Positions 1 through 12,773 of a stretch of 62,798 bases of DNA are shown piece by piece; position 1 is the first letter of the stretch; each line of letters starts with the position of its first letter. The notes beneath the pieces are model-generated. The model was not told where the DNA came from. It made no database searches and worked only from the letters and a program-made list of their open reading frames with translations. Source of the stretch: Lingula anatina (lineage: Eukaryota; Brachiopoda; Lingulata; Lingulida; Lingulidae); NCBI RefSeq assembly GCF_001039355.2, contig NW_019775807.1, positions 1-62,798 of the forward strand, in the 5' to 3' direction. Position numbers and translations under genes: made by a program.

Positions 1-1224
1 AAAATTCAATTTTCTTCGAATTAGAAAAAAAAAATGCAGTCAATATCAAACTAATTTTACAAGGAATCGCCAACTTCTACACCTTTAAAGGTTTTTAAAA
101 GATAAGAAAAGGAATGTGAATTTCAATATAATTATAATTTGAATAGCTTAATGAAACAATTTGCCAAACTAATTAAAAAAAAAGGCTTGGCCACCTTGTA
201 CCATTGACCCTTGATCAACACTGTCCTTTACTTGTGACCAGTGTTCAACACTCAAACTGTAAACCTCATATGCATTGCACTTCTTTTCCTTCAAGGGTCT
301 ATTTTCCCCTTACAAAACTTTTCATCTTACATCTCCCCATCTTTTTTTTTTACCTATACGTTAAGGTACAAAAGTGGGTAAAATGATCAACAGGTGAAAA
401 ATACAGTGAAATGACCCATTAAGGACTGTGACATTTTCTGGGTGTATTGTTCACAGAATACAAATCTGCTGCAAAACTTTTTTTTCAATGTGGACAGAGA
501 AAAGGAGAATATAATTTATGACACCAACTTCATTCTGAGTTGTCACCACCTCTTTTCTTCAGTTTGGCAAAAGAGAAAATATAATATATAAATAATAAAT
601 TAATTCATTCAGTAAATTTTTATAAAGTGTGGTTGATCAAAATAAGTGTCATAAACATCAACTTAAGGTCCCCATTTTCACTAGCTTGTGGGTCTTACTC
701 CAATTCAGCTTATCAGTAGTCCATTTCAAATGAAGAAAACAAATAACCAACATTACAATAAACTAGTATATCGAAGTATATTTCCAGCAAATTCTAACCA
801 TTGCAAGAAAATCCAACTGACTTAGTCTTCACCATGTTTTGGATGACATTCCAGTGACACAGTCATGGAAATGTCCTGTCATGCGTGTATCCATTGATGC
901 AGGCCCTCTTAAAAACAGCGTCATATTTCTATTACCCCTGTAGAGGGTTCAGATACACATACAAATTCAGGGAGACACCAAACTTTTTTCCAATGATTGA
1001 ATGATATTGTGTCCATGTCCACAACCATCAAACTTATTTTCAACGGTATGGTCTCCATGTCCACAGCAACCAAAACTTTTCCCCCATGTGACAAGCAAAG
1101 CCTTGGCTCCAATTTAAAATCCTCCCATCTTTCCAGTACTTCTTTCTCCTGGCTAGCAACCCAACGACATTTCTTCTAAAAAATAAATCCAAAAATTTAA
1201 GCCATAAGTTACCCATGTCCAGAG

Positions 1225-2469
1225 CTATAAATCTGCCTTGGGTCCCATTCCCAATGGTATTGCTTTTAGTTCACTTCTCATACATAAGAACTCTCCCAGA
1301 ACAGTCATGAGTACTATACAGATGATGTTCACTAGCCACCAGGAGACTGTGTAAGGAAACCTTGCATTGTATCCCCAGCACACCACCAAGTGGATAAGAT
1401 GGACGGTACTGGCAAAGTCTAAACAAAGCTTTGTCCTCTTGACTGTGTACCACAAGCCCAATGCACTGTAATGTACAGTGAAAATAGGTAACAGTAACAT
1501 ATAGCATACAGTGAATATAGATATATTTGCACAGTGTACAGTGAATATAGCTTTATATACATATCTTGAATCACATCATGTTAACCGAAGAAATCTGGCC
1601 CAACAGACAGACAATGCAGTCTTGGCCTTTTGGCTGTGTTACAGTAGTAAAATCCCACCAAAATATACAATATAGTAGTACACATCTTTGTGGGCTGATC
1701 TGATCAACATCAACTCAACATTAGCATGTCCCATACATGTAGAGCTTAGTATAAAAAATTAATATATTAATCTAATTTATGTAAATAAAGTTTTTGGTTA
1801 CCAAAGCCATGTTAATGACTGTAAGCAGTGCCTGCTTGCATGCATGTGCACATTTGTGTGTGCATGAAAAATTCACTTCAACTGCACTTGTTAAAATGGT
1901 ATTTGGTGAATGCTTACCATGTTAAAGAATTTAAAACAAAAGCACCCATGATTAATCTTCCTGTGAATTCTTTAAACTGAAGTTCCTGAAATAAATAAGA
2001 AAAACAATTACTGTATACAAAATAAAATCAGTTTTAATATATATATCCATCTGCTAGGTGAACTCTTTTAAGCTAACGTACCCTTTCTTATTCCATTATG
2101 AAAATCAGTATGAAGCAAATTAATGAAACTCTCTGCCAAAAATGAACAAGAAAATGGGATATGGCTAAAAGTTCTAAGTTGTAGCAACTTTTTAGCACAA
2201 TTCTAAGAGTTTTAATTAGTGTTAAGATGCAATGAACAAGAGAAAAAGAATGATTATTGTATCACATTAATCACACTTGGCACAATTTCAAGACTTCACA
2301 TTACCTCATATTTAAAAAACTGTTCCAGTGACCTATCTGCTCCTGCAACAAAGTCCACCATAGCAATCCAGACTCCTAGGCCCACATAGAAAGCACTCTG
2401 CATGGAAATAATCTGAGCAATTATTAGAAATGGATCCCAAGCACTGCTCCTAAAGTGTCCCGCAGTCAT
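1225..2469 (-). CDS. SYS1: SYS1 Golgi-localised integral membrane protein, copy 1 (probable duplicate haplotype)
   Basis: Three exons on the minus strand (2469-2305, 1985-1918, 1465-1225) join in frame to a 157-residue protein, close to the usual length of the family (about 156). It opens MTAGHFRSSAWDPFLI and ends in a conserved segment around residues 95-150, with WWLVNIICIVLMTVLGEFLCMR followed by SELKAIPL. Four hydrophobic segments fit a multi-pass membrane protein. In the known family, SYS1 sits in the Golgi membrane and recruits the small GTPase ARFRP1 (yeast Arl3) for trans-Golgi targeting. Donors and acceptors are canonical. This copy differs from copy 2 in the coding part only at two synonymous sites that I could find (GGC/GGT and GCG/GCA in exon 1), so it is probably the other allele of one gene. 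Identification is confident; existence as a separate locus is doubtful. Confidence 0.9.
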
Positions 2470-2494
2470 TTTTCAGGTCGTTATCTAACAGCTA

Positions 2495-2800
2495 AGAGGC
2501 TGTCTCACCCAACACAATGTAAAATCGGTTTAGTACCACATCCAATGCAGTTAACCTGGCCTCTGGGGTCTCATCTAACGCAATCTGTATTGCTTTCAGT
2601 GTTTCACCTAATCCAAACAAAATAATATATGGTGTCTCACCAAACAATCTGAACTGCTCCTGGTTTTTCAACTAACACAATCTGTATTTAGCCTTATGTC
2701 TCAACTAACACAATTTGTATTAAGCCTGATGTCTCAACATATGCAATCTATATTCCTTCTGGTGTCTCACCATATGCAATCTTTGATGCTCCAGGAGCCT
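2495..2800. repeat. Degenerate minisatellite upstream of SYS1 copy 1
   Basis: Phrases of the type gtctcaactaacacaatctg recur about every 35-45 bases with substitutions between 2495 and 2800. The same array is present at 12774-13080 in the second copy of the block. A lone related phrase (cctcacctaacacaatga) occurs at about 9519. Confidence 0.6.
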
Positions 2801-3204
2801 CAATGGACACAATGAGCTACAAATGATGGCAGCCAGGGCCTGTCTAGTATTGTTCTCACTTAAATTATATGTCTGTCTCACTAGGTGATTTCCTACGATT
2901 TTCCTTCATGCGATCTGAAATGCAAAAGCAATTGAGAGTTTATCATACATTGTCAAATAGGGGTATACATAAAATACACTATTCAGAGTGCAATATTATG
3001 TATCTGCCAACTGGTTACAACTTAAAAAATTCTACTCCACCAAATGCTTCAATATACGTACTGCCAGGCTGAACGTGATTTTTTGTTTTTAGAGTTCAAT
3101 TTCTGCATTCTTCAAATGCATAATGATAAAAAAAAATATTTACTGGTTATGGCAAAGTATGACCAAACAATCACATAAACATAAATGACATATGCCACTA
3201 TTAC

Positions 3205-3205
3205 N
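3205..3205. other. Single-N assembly join
   Basis: One ambiguous base is followed by a run of C. The left flank belongs to the 3.2 kb duplicated block and the right flank to unrelated sequence before PABPN1, so this is a join between contigs or haplotypes. Confidence 0.85.
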
Positions 3206-3880
3206 CCCCCCCCCGGACACCCCTAAATCCGCCACTGGGGCTTTCGTGTCCCAATCCACCTAATCCACCTGTCAAACAGACAACATTGTGGGATATATTT
3301 TGATCGGAGATTAGGGCAGATCGTATTTACACTTTTCATAAACCACTCATTGGCTTTGACTACAGGTATACAGCCGGCGAACGTATGGTCACCACAAGGC
3401 TGTGGCCTTAAAGGTATACTATACCTGTTTGAAAATGTCCCAGAGTCATATTTTCGATGCATATCTAGCCTACATGTAGGCTAAATATCTTATCAATCCC
3501 AATCCAGATCTGAAACCATCATAGGCCCTATAGGCTAATAGTACTGACGGCGATATATCCTTTCTGAATCATGATTGATAGAAAAACTAAATAATTGTCT
3601 AATTAAGAGGTATAAAACACCAAATCCAAGTCGGGGACTGTTCGAGCAGTGGTTCGTGATTTGGTGAAATTACTTTTGTATTCAAAAAAATTGGATTTGG
3701 GACAAAAATTCTATCCTTTAATATCATTCCTCGATCCACTATCTCGGGGTTTAATCTTTATATAAAATTGCACTTGGGTCGGTTTCATTAAAAGTAAGTA
3801 TTTTTACTGGTTGTGCACTAAATGACCTTTGTGTAGCTTACAGAGGGGACAGTTCAGTTGTGCACAAAGGACACAATCTA
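3206..3880. other. Non-coding stretch before PABPN1
   Basis: No supported gene. The open frame at 3223-3462 on the minus strand resembles no family I know and has no splice context. The stretch presumably carries distal PABPN1 promoter sequence. Confidence 0.5.
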
Positions 3881-3935
3881 CAGCTATCTCAACTGACACA
3901 CTCAGTCCGCCATTGCTGTTTTTGTGTGAAGAATA
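3881..3935 (+). promoter_or_regulatory. Probable PABPN1 transcription start region and untranslated first exon
   Basis: A CCGCCATTG element (3907-3915), resembling a YY1-type initiator-proximal site, lies just before a good donor (AATAG|GTAAGC, exon end 3935). A matching acceptor (TTGTAATAG) ends at 4071, eleven bases before the PABPN1 start codon. This suggests a short untranslated exon and a 136-base intron. It is inference from splice signals only. Confidence 0.45.
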
Positions 3936-4081
3936 GGTAAGCCGGTAGTTCTTATGTTGAATTCCAAATCTGTGCCATCGAATGACGACCGAAAAAAAAT
4001 TGGAAACAGTCGGTCATAATATTAAAGTTTGCATACTGTGCTGTATTGTAATTGCATAATTTTTGTAATAGGCTATCAAAT

Positions 4082-4257
4082 ATGGCAGAAAACGGAACAG
4101 AAACTGAAGCGGTCCCTGACCTAGTTGGCGATCATGAGCAAGACTACAGTTACGATGGCGAAGAAGGGCAGCAGGAGGACGAAGGTCTAGGGGGAGAAGG
4201 TGAAGCCGATGTTACAACAGAGAGCACAGAAGATGCAGGGGTGGATGATCCTGTGAG

Positions 4258-4306
<49 letters not shown>

Positions 4307-6567
4307 ATATTATGTTGACAGAGATAGAAGTAGCACAATATTTAAATGTATGAGTTCATTAATATTTTATTATTCTAGGAGCTTGAAGCAATCAAAGAAC
4401 GAGTTAGAGAGATGGAAGCAGAAGCAGAAAAGCTCAAGCAAATGCAAAATGAAGTGGAAAAAACAATGAATATGTCTCCAGGAATAAGTATGTCACTCTG
4501 ACCCATATCCAGTGTGGTGGCTTTTCTTAGACGTTCCCTTTTCTTCAAAGAAGTTGTTTATTTATTGCATGGAAATAAAGTAGCCCATGCATTGTCCTTG
4601 GTTGTTAAACTCCTGTCTTTGTAAGGTTTTATTCTACATATATATATGCCGGGGGGGGGGGGATAAGTTCAAAAGGAAAAGTCTGTTGTAATGTCTACTA
4701 GTTGAGCCTATTAAATTATGTCACTGTGACGTATTTCCACAAAACTACAAAATTTGCATATGGTACGTCTAGAACAACTTTGATAGATCTTGATAAGGAA
4801 TTGATGCTAACAAATATAGATACTTAAAATAGTTATGCTGTCTTAATTTTGTTAATTTCTTTTTTTACAAATTATAAAAATAATTCAAAAAATGCAGTAG
4901 AAATCTCAGTCAAATTGTTTATTTCTGTAATGTTGTTCTTCATCAGCTAGTCCTGTCCATCCATCAATGGAAGAAAAAATTGATGCAGATTCAAGGTCTT
5001 GTTACATTGGAAATGTAAGCATTGTGATGTCTTTGATCATTGGATAAATGTTTTATTATATGAAAAGGGTTTTACTGTTGATCAATAAATTGGATAATGG
5101 ATTCTTATACTCACATCTAGTGACATTTGAGTTAATGTTGTATTTCATTTTTTTAAAGCTTAGTAGCATTTTTTTTTTTTTTTTGCTTGTTTTGAATATT
5201 GAGATTTTTTCCATTTTTATTCCCCTCTGTTCAATTTCATTCATTACTGATGCAGATTGAAAGTGAGAATTTTTTCTCTAATAATCAAAAAAAAAAAAAG
5301 GAAAAAGGTGATTTGTTTTAGGTTGACTATAGTACAACAGCAGAAGAGTTGGAGCAACATTTCCATGGCTGCGGTTCTGTTAACAGGGTTACAATACTTT
5401 GCGATAAGTTCTCTGGACATCCAAAAGGGTTAGTAGACTTTTAACAAATTTTTCATTTATCTAATGTGCAATGATTAGAGAGATAATTCCAAGCAACATT
5501 AATTCTGGGTTCTATATATATCTGTATAGTCTGACCAAGCATTCTTGGTCAAAATTGAAAATGAGTCGTTTACCTTTTCAAATGCCTAGGAGAGCATTCA
5601 CACCGAATGCCTTGCTAGACCTCGGCTCTTCTCGATGTGAATGCTCTATAAAAGTACTGTACAGAGGTAAAGAGGGAGCTAGATGTAATTACCTTTATAT
5701 TATTTTGTTGAATATTTTTAAATGTAAAAGGATGACCACATTTAAAAATTTTTCCCCCTCGTTTCACAATTGTTCTAAAAAGTATTAGTATGACTCATAT
5801 GAAAAATGTTAATAATAATGTGTTGTTGTTTCACATAACTGTACAGAAGGAAGAATTTATTTCTTACTGATATCTGCTTTTCAGCTTTGCCTACATAGAA
5901 TTTGCTGACAAAGACTCCGTACAGACAGCAATGGCTTTAGATGAATCTCTCTTTCGGGGAAGACAAATAAAGGTCAGGATATTTTTCAGTATAGTTCATA
6001 AATATGACAAAAAACAAAACAAAAAAACAAAAAAAAACATGCAGCTCTTAATTTGATCCATTCCTCATACTGAGAAGCTTGGTATAGCTACTGGTATTCT
6101 TTGTGCTGAGTTGTTTTATTTAAGTTTATTGTTCATTTAGGTAATGCCCAAGCGCACAAATAAACCTGGTATCAGTACAACCAATCGTGGTGGAGGTAGA
6201 GGGCGCTTCAGGAGAGGTGGCTTCCGGGGTGGCTATGGGGGCTACATGCCAAGACGAGGCAGGTTTAGGTGAGTGAAATGGCTTTTTGGGAGGGGGGGGG
6301 GGGGGGGGGGGTCATGTTAAATACTCATTCTTCATTTGCCAATGATTTGAATACATATTATCTAGTAAGTATTTGATTGTCATCAGTGTGAGCATTAAGG
6401 TAAATAAAAAAAATTAGAACTTTGTCTTTGAGGAGAGCTTATTTATTTATGAATAAAGGATAACTAGTATTATTATTTTATTTTTGATAAACATTTTTTG
6501 AGTATAATTTGCATTTTTTTTTCGTTATTTTAGGCCAAGGAGAGCTGCGTGGTATTCACCTTACTAG
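4082..6567 (+). CDS. PABPN1: Nuclear poly(A)-binding protein (PABPN1/PABP2)
   Basis: Seven exons (4082-4252, 4379-4487, 4947-5014, 5322-5428, 5885-5972, 6141-6268, 6534-6567) join in frame to 234 residues. The order is an acidic Glu/Gly-rich N-terminus (1-57), a coiled-coil helix (about 58-90, ending [11 protein letters not shown]), one RRM (about 112-187, with RNP2-like CYIGNV and RNP1 KGFAYIEF at 151-158), and an Arg/Gly-rich tail ending in AAWYSPY, the hallmark family C-terminus. The vertebrate N-terminal polyalanine tract is absent. The known role is binding nascent poly(A) tails in the nucleus, stimulating poly(A) polymerase and controlling tail length; the helix contacts the polymerase and the Arg-rich tail is typically methylated and acts in nuclear import. 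The start is the first ATG after a predicted acceptor at 4071. Confidence 0.96.
4259..4311. repeat. (CT)n/(CA)n microsatellite in PABPN1 intron 1
   Basis: About 18 CT units followed by a short CA run begin six bases after the exon 1 donor. The tract is polypyrimidine on the sense strand. Confidence 0.9.
5591..5647. repeat. Hairpin-forming inverted repeat in PABPN1 intron 4
   Basis: AGAGCATTCACACCGA (5591-5606) is matched in inverse orientation at 5632-5647 with one mismatch, leaving a 25-base loop. Outside the arms, further weak complementarity (TTTACCT near 5570 and AGGTAAA near 5665) suggests a small fold-back element. The sequence lies wholly in an intron. Confidence 0.65.
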
Positions 6568-9500
6568 TCAAGTTTAGAATATGGCATCAAGTGGTCCACA
6601 AAACCTGCTGGAAAAGAGAGAGAGATGGGGTGGGGGTGGGTGGAGGGAAAAAAAGGAATTTTAGATCATAAGCACCAAGTTGAATTTTGCAGAGAAAAAA
6701 AGAAATGGAGGAAAAAGTGAAATATACTAGTGAAATGGGAAAAAAGAGATTATGTGGGGAATTAGATGGAGGGATTAGAATTTAGAAATATGGAAAGATG
6801 ACAAAAAGATTACAGATCAAACAGAAATAGCCGAAACCTTACTTGGAAGTTTCTATTTTTCTGTTTTTGTAGATGGATTTGATATACAAAATAACTTGTA
6901 TCATATTCTTTATTTTTTTAGCTTTAATGTATTACTTGCAAGTCTTTAAAACCAAAATACATTTTCTTAGGCGACTGGTTTAGTATATATATTAAATCTC
7001 GGTATTATTTTGTAAATTAAATAACCTTTCATCCCAGTACAGAGGCAAACAGAACTTACTTTTATGCCCCAGTGCTAAAAACTTTTTTATGATAATGGAT
7101 GTGAAAATATTTCTGTTAACAAAGTAATTTTTTATACCTTACTGATGCTGCAATATTAAAAAAAAAAGTCATCTTGCTATGAAGCTATTAGTTAAGCAAA
7201 AATTCTCCTTGGAATGCGAGAAAGGATGGGTTGTGGCCCTTAAATTATAGCCATGGTTTGTCGTCATATTTTTATGTTATCGCAGATTAAGTGTAAAAAT
7301 TGGGCTGGAATGTGAGTTAAAATGACTGAGCTGTGAGAGTTTCATTTTATGTGCATTTTCTGCTTCTTTTTATAATTTTTTTTTAATTTGGGTCTTAAAT
7401 GAAAAGTTGTGAATGAGTGTGACATTTTGAACCATGTGACATGTTCAAAAGCTTCTATTTAAATATTGTTAATTCGGGATTCCCCAGATAGCTAATATAT
7501 TTCAGTCCTCGTATTATTCATTAAGATGTTAAATTTCAAGTATCAAAGTATAAGACTAATTAGTGAATAACTTGTATGATTACTTATGCTGGTGGAATTT
7601 AATGTTGCTGTAGAAAATTTTAACTGCATTTGGCTGGTGGTGTGAGCTGCTTTGATTCCTTCTTTTATTTTTCTCTACTGTTTTACTTTTAACACTTTAA
7701 TAATGGCAATTACTTATTGAATTTAAGCAAATTTGGTGAATTGAATGCCCAATACTGGGAAAGTTAGAGTACAATCCAGACAATTATATTTTTAGTGCGC
7801 GTTTGTTTTAAAACCATGTTACTTCATAAGGTCTACAGTGTCAGATAGGATTATTTGGAAGGTGCGAGTCAATAGTATTACACCAGTAGTCATTTTATGA
7901 AGGCATGGAATATGGGCATTGTTGGGGGAGGGGGGGGGGGGGTGGGTATTTTGGGTCAAATGATGTGTTCTATGCTTTATAACATTTTTGTTTATTCCGC
8001 TTCCAGTTGTAATAAGTTTTTTTTTTTTTTTTTTGTGAGAGGGAAGAGGGAGAGAGGTAGACTGCACTTTTTAAACACGCTTTGTTGGGCATGTTGCAAA
8101 AATGATCGGTGCCTATAAAAGAAAATGTGGACTTGCCTGGGTTTTCTCACATTGCTTTTTCTTTATTTTTTTTTAACTTCCGCATATTAACATATCCAGA
8201 CATGTTCAATAGGGTTTTAGTTAACTTTGCAATTTATAACTGCACTAATTACCCTGGCAAACCCCTGATCTTTTTAAAAAGACCCAGACTTGGTGTCATT
8301 TTGTTTTCAGTGTAGTGTGTGTGTGAAAATTAGAATGCTAGTTAAGTTTTTTTTTCTTTTTGTACCATAACCAAAGTTCTGTTTCAGATCTCTTCTCAGC
8401 CTGTTGGAAGTTGGCCACCAAGAGACAGAATGGGTAATATAAGTTCTCTAAGGGGAAATTTGAACCATAAGAATAATGTCTAGAGAAAAAAAAAACTGAT
8501 GAAAAGAAAGAAAATGAACTAAATAAAAAAGGTAGTGATAGGAAAGAAAAAAAAAAACAAAATATATACTTTGTAAAAGAATAAAGCAAAAGAAAAAATG
8601 GAGATACAAAAAAATGTAAAAAAATACTGAAATGAAAAAATGTTGTTCTGTACAAAAAATGTAAATAAAGGTTTAATGTAAATATAAAATTGCTTGTTCA
8701 ATTTTTCCAAGCAGGTCACTTGAAGTATTCTATATGGGATTTTTCTTCCACTTGAAAACCATTGCTTGACCTGTGCTTGCACTCATATTCTAGTTTTATA
8801 CCCTATCTTATTGTATAACTTTGTTTTAGTGAATCCTATTTTTTCGTTCTTGCATTTTAGAAGAAGGCCCGGGCATTTAGTAGTGGTACATATTAGTAAG
8901 AGGCTTATTAAGGTTTGAATTGGAGGAAGGCATAACTTTGCAAAATTCGTACACTTCAAAAATTTGGCTGGGATGTTTTCAACCCTGTTAGTTATACCTT
9001 ATTATTAAAGTAAAATGTTTTAATTGGCTCTTCAGTACAGTAAGGGGTCTTGGATCTCGTTCTACTGTGTGATGTTCATCACTATTGTTGAACAGTCCAA
9101 ACTGGACTGCAAGTGCATCTTTGGTAATGGTGAAAACATACCAACACCCATGTTATTGGAGCAATGAAGAGATACGTGTGTAATTGGTAGTCCATTCCAA
9201 CTACCTGTATCAGAGAAAAATCTATTATGTTAAAATTTTCCAGCAATGAATTTTTTGCAGTTTTTAACTGTCCAAATTTAGAGCAGCTGTAAATTTTACC
9301 TCAGCTTTCCAGACCTTGCATTCTACATTAAAACAAAAATGAAAAAAAGTTATTACTCAAATCATATTTATTTTCTTATATTAAAAATTCCCTATGAGTG
9401 AACATTGTAATACAACGCAGCACCATAAATTGACAGCAAGTGTCTGGTTTTGTAACAATCCATGCTGCCACAGTCACAAATGACACAATCTTGAGTGTGC

Positions 9501-9929
9501 AGTGTGGTAGTTGGGACCTCACCTAACACAATGAATTTGTTACATAGACTAGTGCAAAGCTTCTCATTTTTAGACATTTTTAAAATGAGATTTTCCCCTA
9601 AAATAGCAGAAAATAAGCCTTTCTTAGAATGTAAAAGTTAACTGCAATGTTACACTAGAATGACAGAAATATGGACTTTGTAAGCTTGTATCATGATTTT
9701 CTCATTAATTTTGGATAGGCTACAAATTGCTGGTAAAGGAAAGATGCACTTTTTTTTTTTTTTTTTTGCTTTACCAGGATATAAAACTCCTTTTTCCTAC
9801 ATGTTGACAATCAAAAAGCTTACAACTTTTAAAAAAACTTTTTTTAAAACTTTTAAAAACTTATTTTGAAGATTTTACCCAGATTTTGATCATTCTGCCA
9901 TCAATTGATACCTAAGACACCAAAAGTAA
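6568..9929. other. PABPN1 3' untranslated region and AT-rich intergenic sequence
   Basis: No coding exon is supported. AATAAA at 8664-8669 is a plausible distal polyadenylation signal for PABPN1, which would give a 3' UTR of about 2.1 kb; nearer signals are possible. Homopolymer tracts (G at about 7927, T at about 8019) are frequent. Short open frames here are low-complexity. Confidence 0.5.
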
Positions 9930-10130
9930 GGGTGCATTCCCACAGATTTAGATCGACCTAACTCCCTGGGGGTTCACGCTAAATTGCAGTCAGCCGAGCG
10001 CGTACCACAGTTAATTACCCCCTTACAGCTTTTAGTAGGTGGGAGAGACGCTTAAGTCGGCTAAGCTGACAGTAATCTAGTGAGACTCCACACAGGGATA
10101 GATCGATCCAAAATCTATGGGAATGGGGTC
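9930..10130. mobile_element. Short inverted-repeat element (MITE-like, 201 bp) flanked by TAA
   Basis: The left end carries GGGTGCATTCCCACAGATTT and the right end is its imperfect inverse (AAATCTATGGGAATGGGGTC). Inner parts (GATCGA, CCCTG, GTCAGC) also pair, so most of the 201 bp can fold back. TAA lies directly outside both ends (9927-9929 and 10131-10133), the target duplication typical of PIF/Harbinger-type elements. There is no coding capacity. Superfamily assignment is tentative. Confidence 0.6.
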
Positions 10131-11503
10131 TAAGTGGTACCATACAATCTAAACAGTAATGCACTCTTATATTTTGGATAAATTATTAGATTAACACCAA
10201 CAGTTGCAAAAAAAAAAAAAAAAGAAAAAAGAAAAAAAAGGCACAGAAGAAAAAAATCAATGGGGTCCTGGAAGAAAATTCAATTTTCTTCGAATTAGAA
10301 AAAAAAATGCAGTCAATATCAAACTAATTTTACAAGGAATCGCCAACTTCTACACCTTTAAAGGTTTTTTAAAGATAAGAAAAGGAATGTGAATTTCAAT
10401 ATAATTATAATTTGAACAGCTTTATGAAACAATTTGCCAAACTAATAAAAAAAAAGGCTTGGCCACCTTGTACCATTGACCCTTGATCAACACTGTCCTT
10501 TACTTGTGACCAGTGTTCAACACTCAAACTGTAAACCTCATATACATTGCACTTCTTTTCCTTCAAGGGTCTATTTTCCCCTTACAAAACTTTTCATCTT
10601 AAATCTCCCCATCTTTTTTTTTTTTTTACCTATACGTTAAGGTACAAAAGTGGGTAAAATGATCAACAGGTGAAAAATACAGTGAAATGACCCATTAAGC
10701 ACTATGACATTTTCTGAGTGCATTGTTCACAGAATACAAATCTGCTGCAAAACTTTTTTTCAATGTGGACAGAGAAAAGGAGAATATAATTTATGACACC
10801 AACTTCATTCTGAGTTGTCACCACCTCTTTTCTTCAGTTTGGCAAAAGAGAAAATATAATATATAAATAATAAATTACTTCATTCAGTAAATTTTTATAA
10901 AGTGTGGTTGATCAAAATAAGTGTCATAAACATCAACTTAAGGTCCCCATTTTCACTAGCTTGTGGGTCTTACTCCTATCCACCTTATCAGTAGTCCACT
11001 TCAAATGAAGAAAACAAATAACCAACATTACAATAAACTAGTATATCGAAGTATATTTCCAGCAAATTCTAACCATTGCAAGAAAATCCAACTGACTTAA
11101 TCTTCACCATGTTTTAGATGACATTCCAGTGACACAGTCATGGAAATGTCCTGTCATGCGTGTATCCATTGATGCAGGCCCTCTTAAAAACAGTGCCATA
11201 TTTCTATTACCCCTGTAGAGGGTTCAGATACACATACATATTCAGGGAGACACCAAACTTTTTTCCAATGATTGAATGATATTGTGTCCATGTCCACAAC
11301 CATCAAACTTATTTTCAACGGTATGGTCTCCATGTCCACAGCAACCAAAACTTTTCCCCCATGTGACAAGCAAAGCCTTGGCTCCAATTTAAAATCCTCC
11401 CATCTTTCCAGTACTTCTTTCTCCTGGCTAGCAACCCAACGACATTTCTTCTATGTCAAAAATAAATCCAAAAATTTAAGCCATAAGTTACCCATGTCCA
11501 GAG

Positions 11504-12748
11504 CTATAAATCTGCCTTGGGTCCCATTCCCAATGGTATTGCTTTTAGTTCACTTCTCATACATAAGAACTCTCCCAGAACAGTCATGAGTACTATACAG
11601 ATGATGTTCACTAGCCACCAGGAGACTGTGTAAGGAAACCTTGCATTGTATCCCCAGCACACCACCAAGTGGATAAGATGGACGGTACTGGCAAAGTCTA
11701 AACAAAGCTTTGTCCTCTTGACTGTGTACCACAAGCCCAATGCACTGTAATGTACAGTGAAAATAGGTAACAGTAACATACAGCATACAGCGAATATAGA
11801 TATATTTGCACAGTGTACAGTGAATATAGCTTTATATACATATCTTGAATCACATCATGTTAACTGAAGAAATCTGGCCCAACAGACAGACAATGCAGTC
11901 TTGGCCTTTTGGCCGTGTTACAGTAGTAAAATCCCACCAAAATATACAATATAGTAGTACACATCTTTGTGGGCTGATCTGATCAACATCAACTCAACAT
12001 TAGCATGTCCCATACATGTAGAGCTTAGTATAAAAAATTAATATATTAATCTAATTTATGTAAATAAAGTTTTTGGTTACCAAAGCCATGTTAATGACTG
12101 TAAGCAGTGCCTGCTTGCATGCATGTGCACATTTGTGTGTGCATGAAAAATTCACTTCAACTGCACTTATTAAAATGGTATTTGGTGAATGCTTACCATG
12201 TTAAAGAATTTAAAACAAAAGCACCCATGATTAATCTTCCTGTGAATTCTTTAAACTGAAGTTCCTGAAATAAAAAAGAAAAACAATTACTGTATACAAA
12301 AGAAAAACAGTTTTAATATATATATCCATTTGCTAGGTGAACTCTTTTAAGCTAACGTACCCTTTCTTATTCCATGATGAAAATCAGTATGAAGCAAATT
12401 AATGAAACTCTCTGCCAAAAATGAACAAGAAAATGGGATATGGCTAAAAGCTCTAAGTTGTAGCAACTTTTTAGCACAATTCTAAGAGTTTCAATTAGTG
12501 TTAAGATGTAATGAACAAGAGAAAAAGAATGATTATTGTATCACATTAATCACACTTGGCACAATTTCAAGACTTCACATTACCTCATATTTAAAAAACT
12601 GTTCCAGTGACCTATCTGCTCCTGCAACAAAGTCCACCATAGCAATCCAGACTCCTAGACCCACATAGAAAGCACTCTGCATGGAAATAATCTGAGCAAT
12701 TATTAGAAATGGATCCCAAGCACTGCTCCTAAAGTGTCCTGCAGTCAT
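11504..12748 (-). CDS. SYS1: SYS1 Golgi-localised integral membrane protein, copy 2
   Basis: Minus-strand exons 12748-12584, 12264-12197 and 11744-11504 encode the same 157-residue protein as copy 1. The family acts in the Golgi membrane as the receptor for the ARFRP1/Arl3 GTPase in trans-Golgi trafficking. Hydrophobic helices lie at roughly residues 13-45, 67-85, 92-115 and 118-140, and the short tail ends GPKADL. The gene is convergent with PABPN1 upstream in the window and divergent from COX4. A minus-strand donor at 16249, opposite the COX4 first exon, may mark a SYS1 untranslated first exon about 3.5 kb upstream. Because both flanks are continuous, I treat this as the primary locus and 1225-2469 as its duplicate. 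Confidence 0.93.
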
Positions 12749-12773
12749 TTTTCAGGTCGTTATCTAACAGCTA

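Larger units (their letters stand above)
1..3204. repeat. Left copy of a 3.2 kb near-identical duplication (other copy 10279-13483)
   Basis: Bases 1-3204 match 10279-13483 at an almost constant offset of about 10,279, with scattered single-base differences and small homopolymer changes. The copy stops at the single N at 3205, after which the sequence is unrelated. It contains all of SYS1 plus a degenerate minisatellite. The abrupt end at an N and the very low divergence suggest a second haplotype joined by the assembler, not an old segmental duplication. The left limit is unknown because the window begins inside the repeat. Confidence 0.9.

Noticed and set aside
921-1112. Minus-strand frame starting MEPRLCLSHGGK, repeated at 11184-11387
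   Set aside because: It is duplicated only because the whole block is duplicated. It lies in the SYS1 3' region, has no family resemblance and no splice partners.
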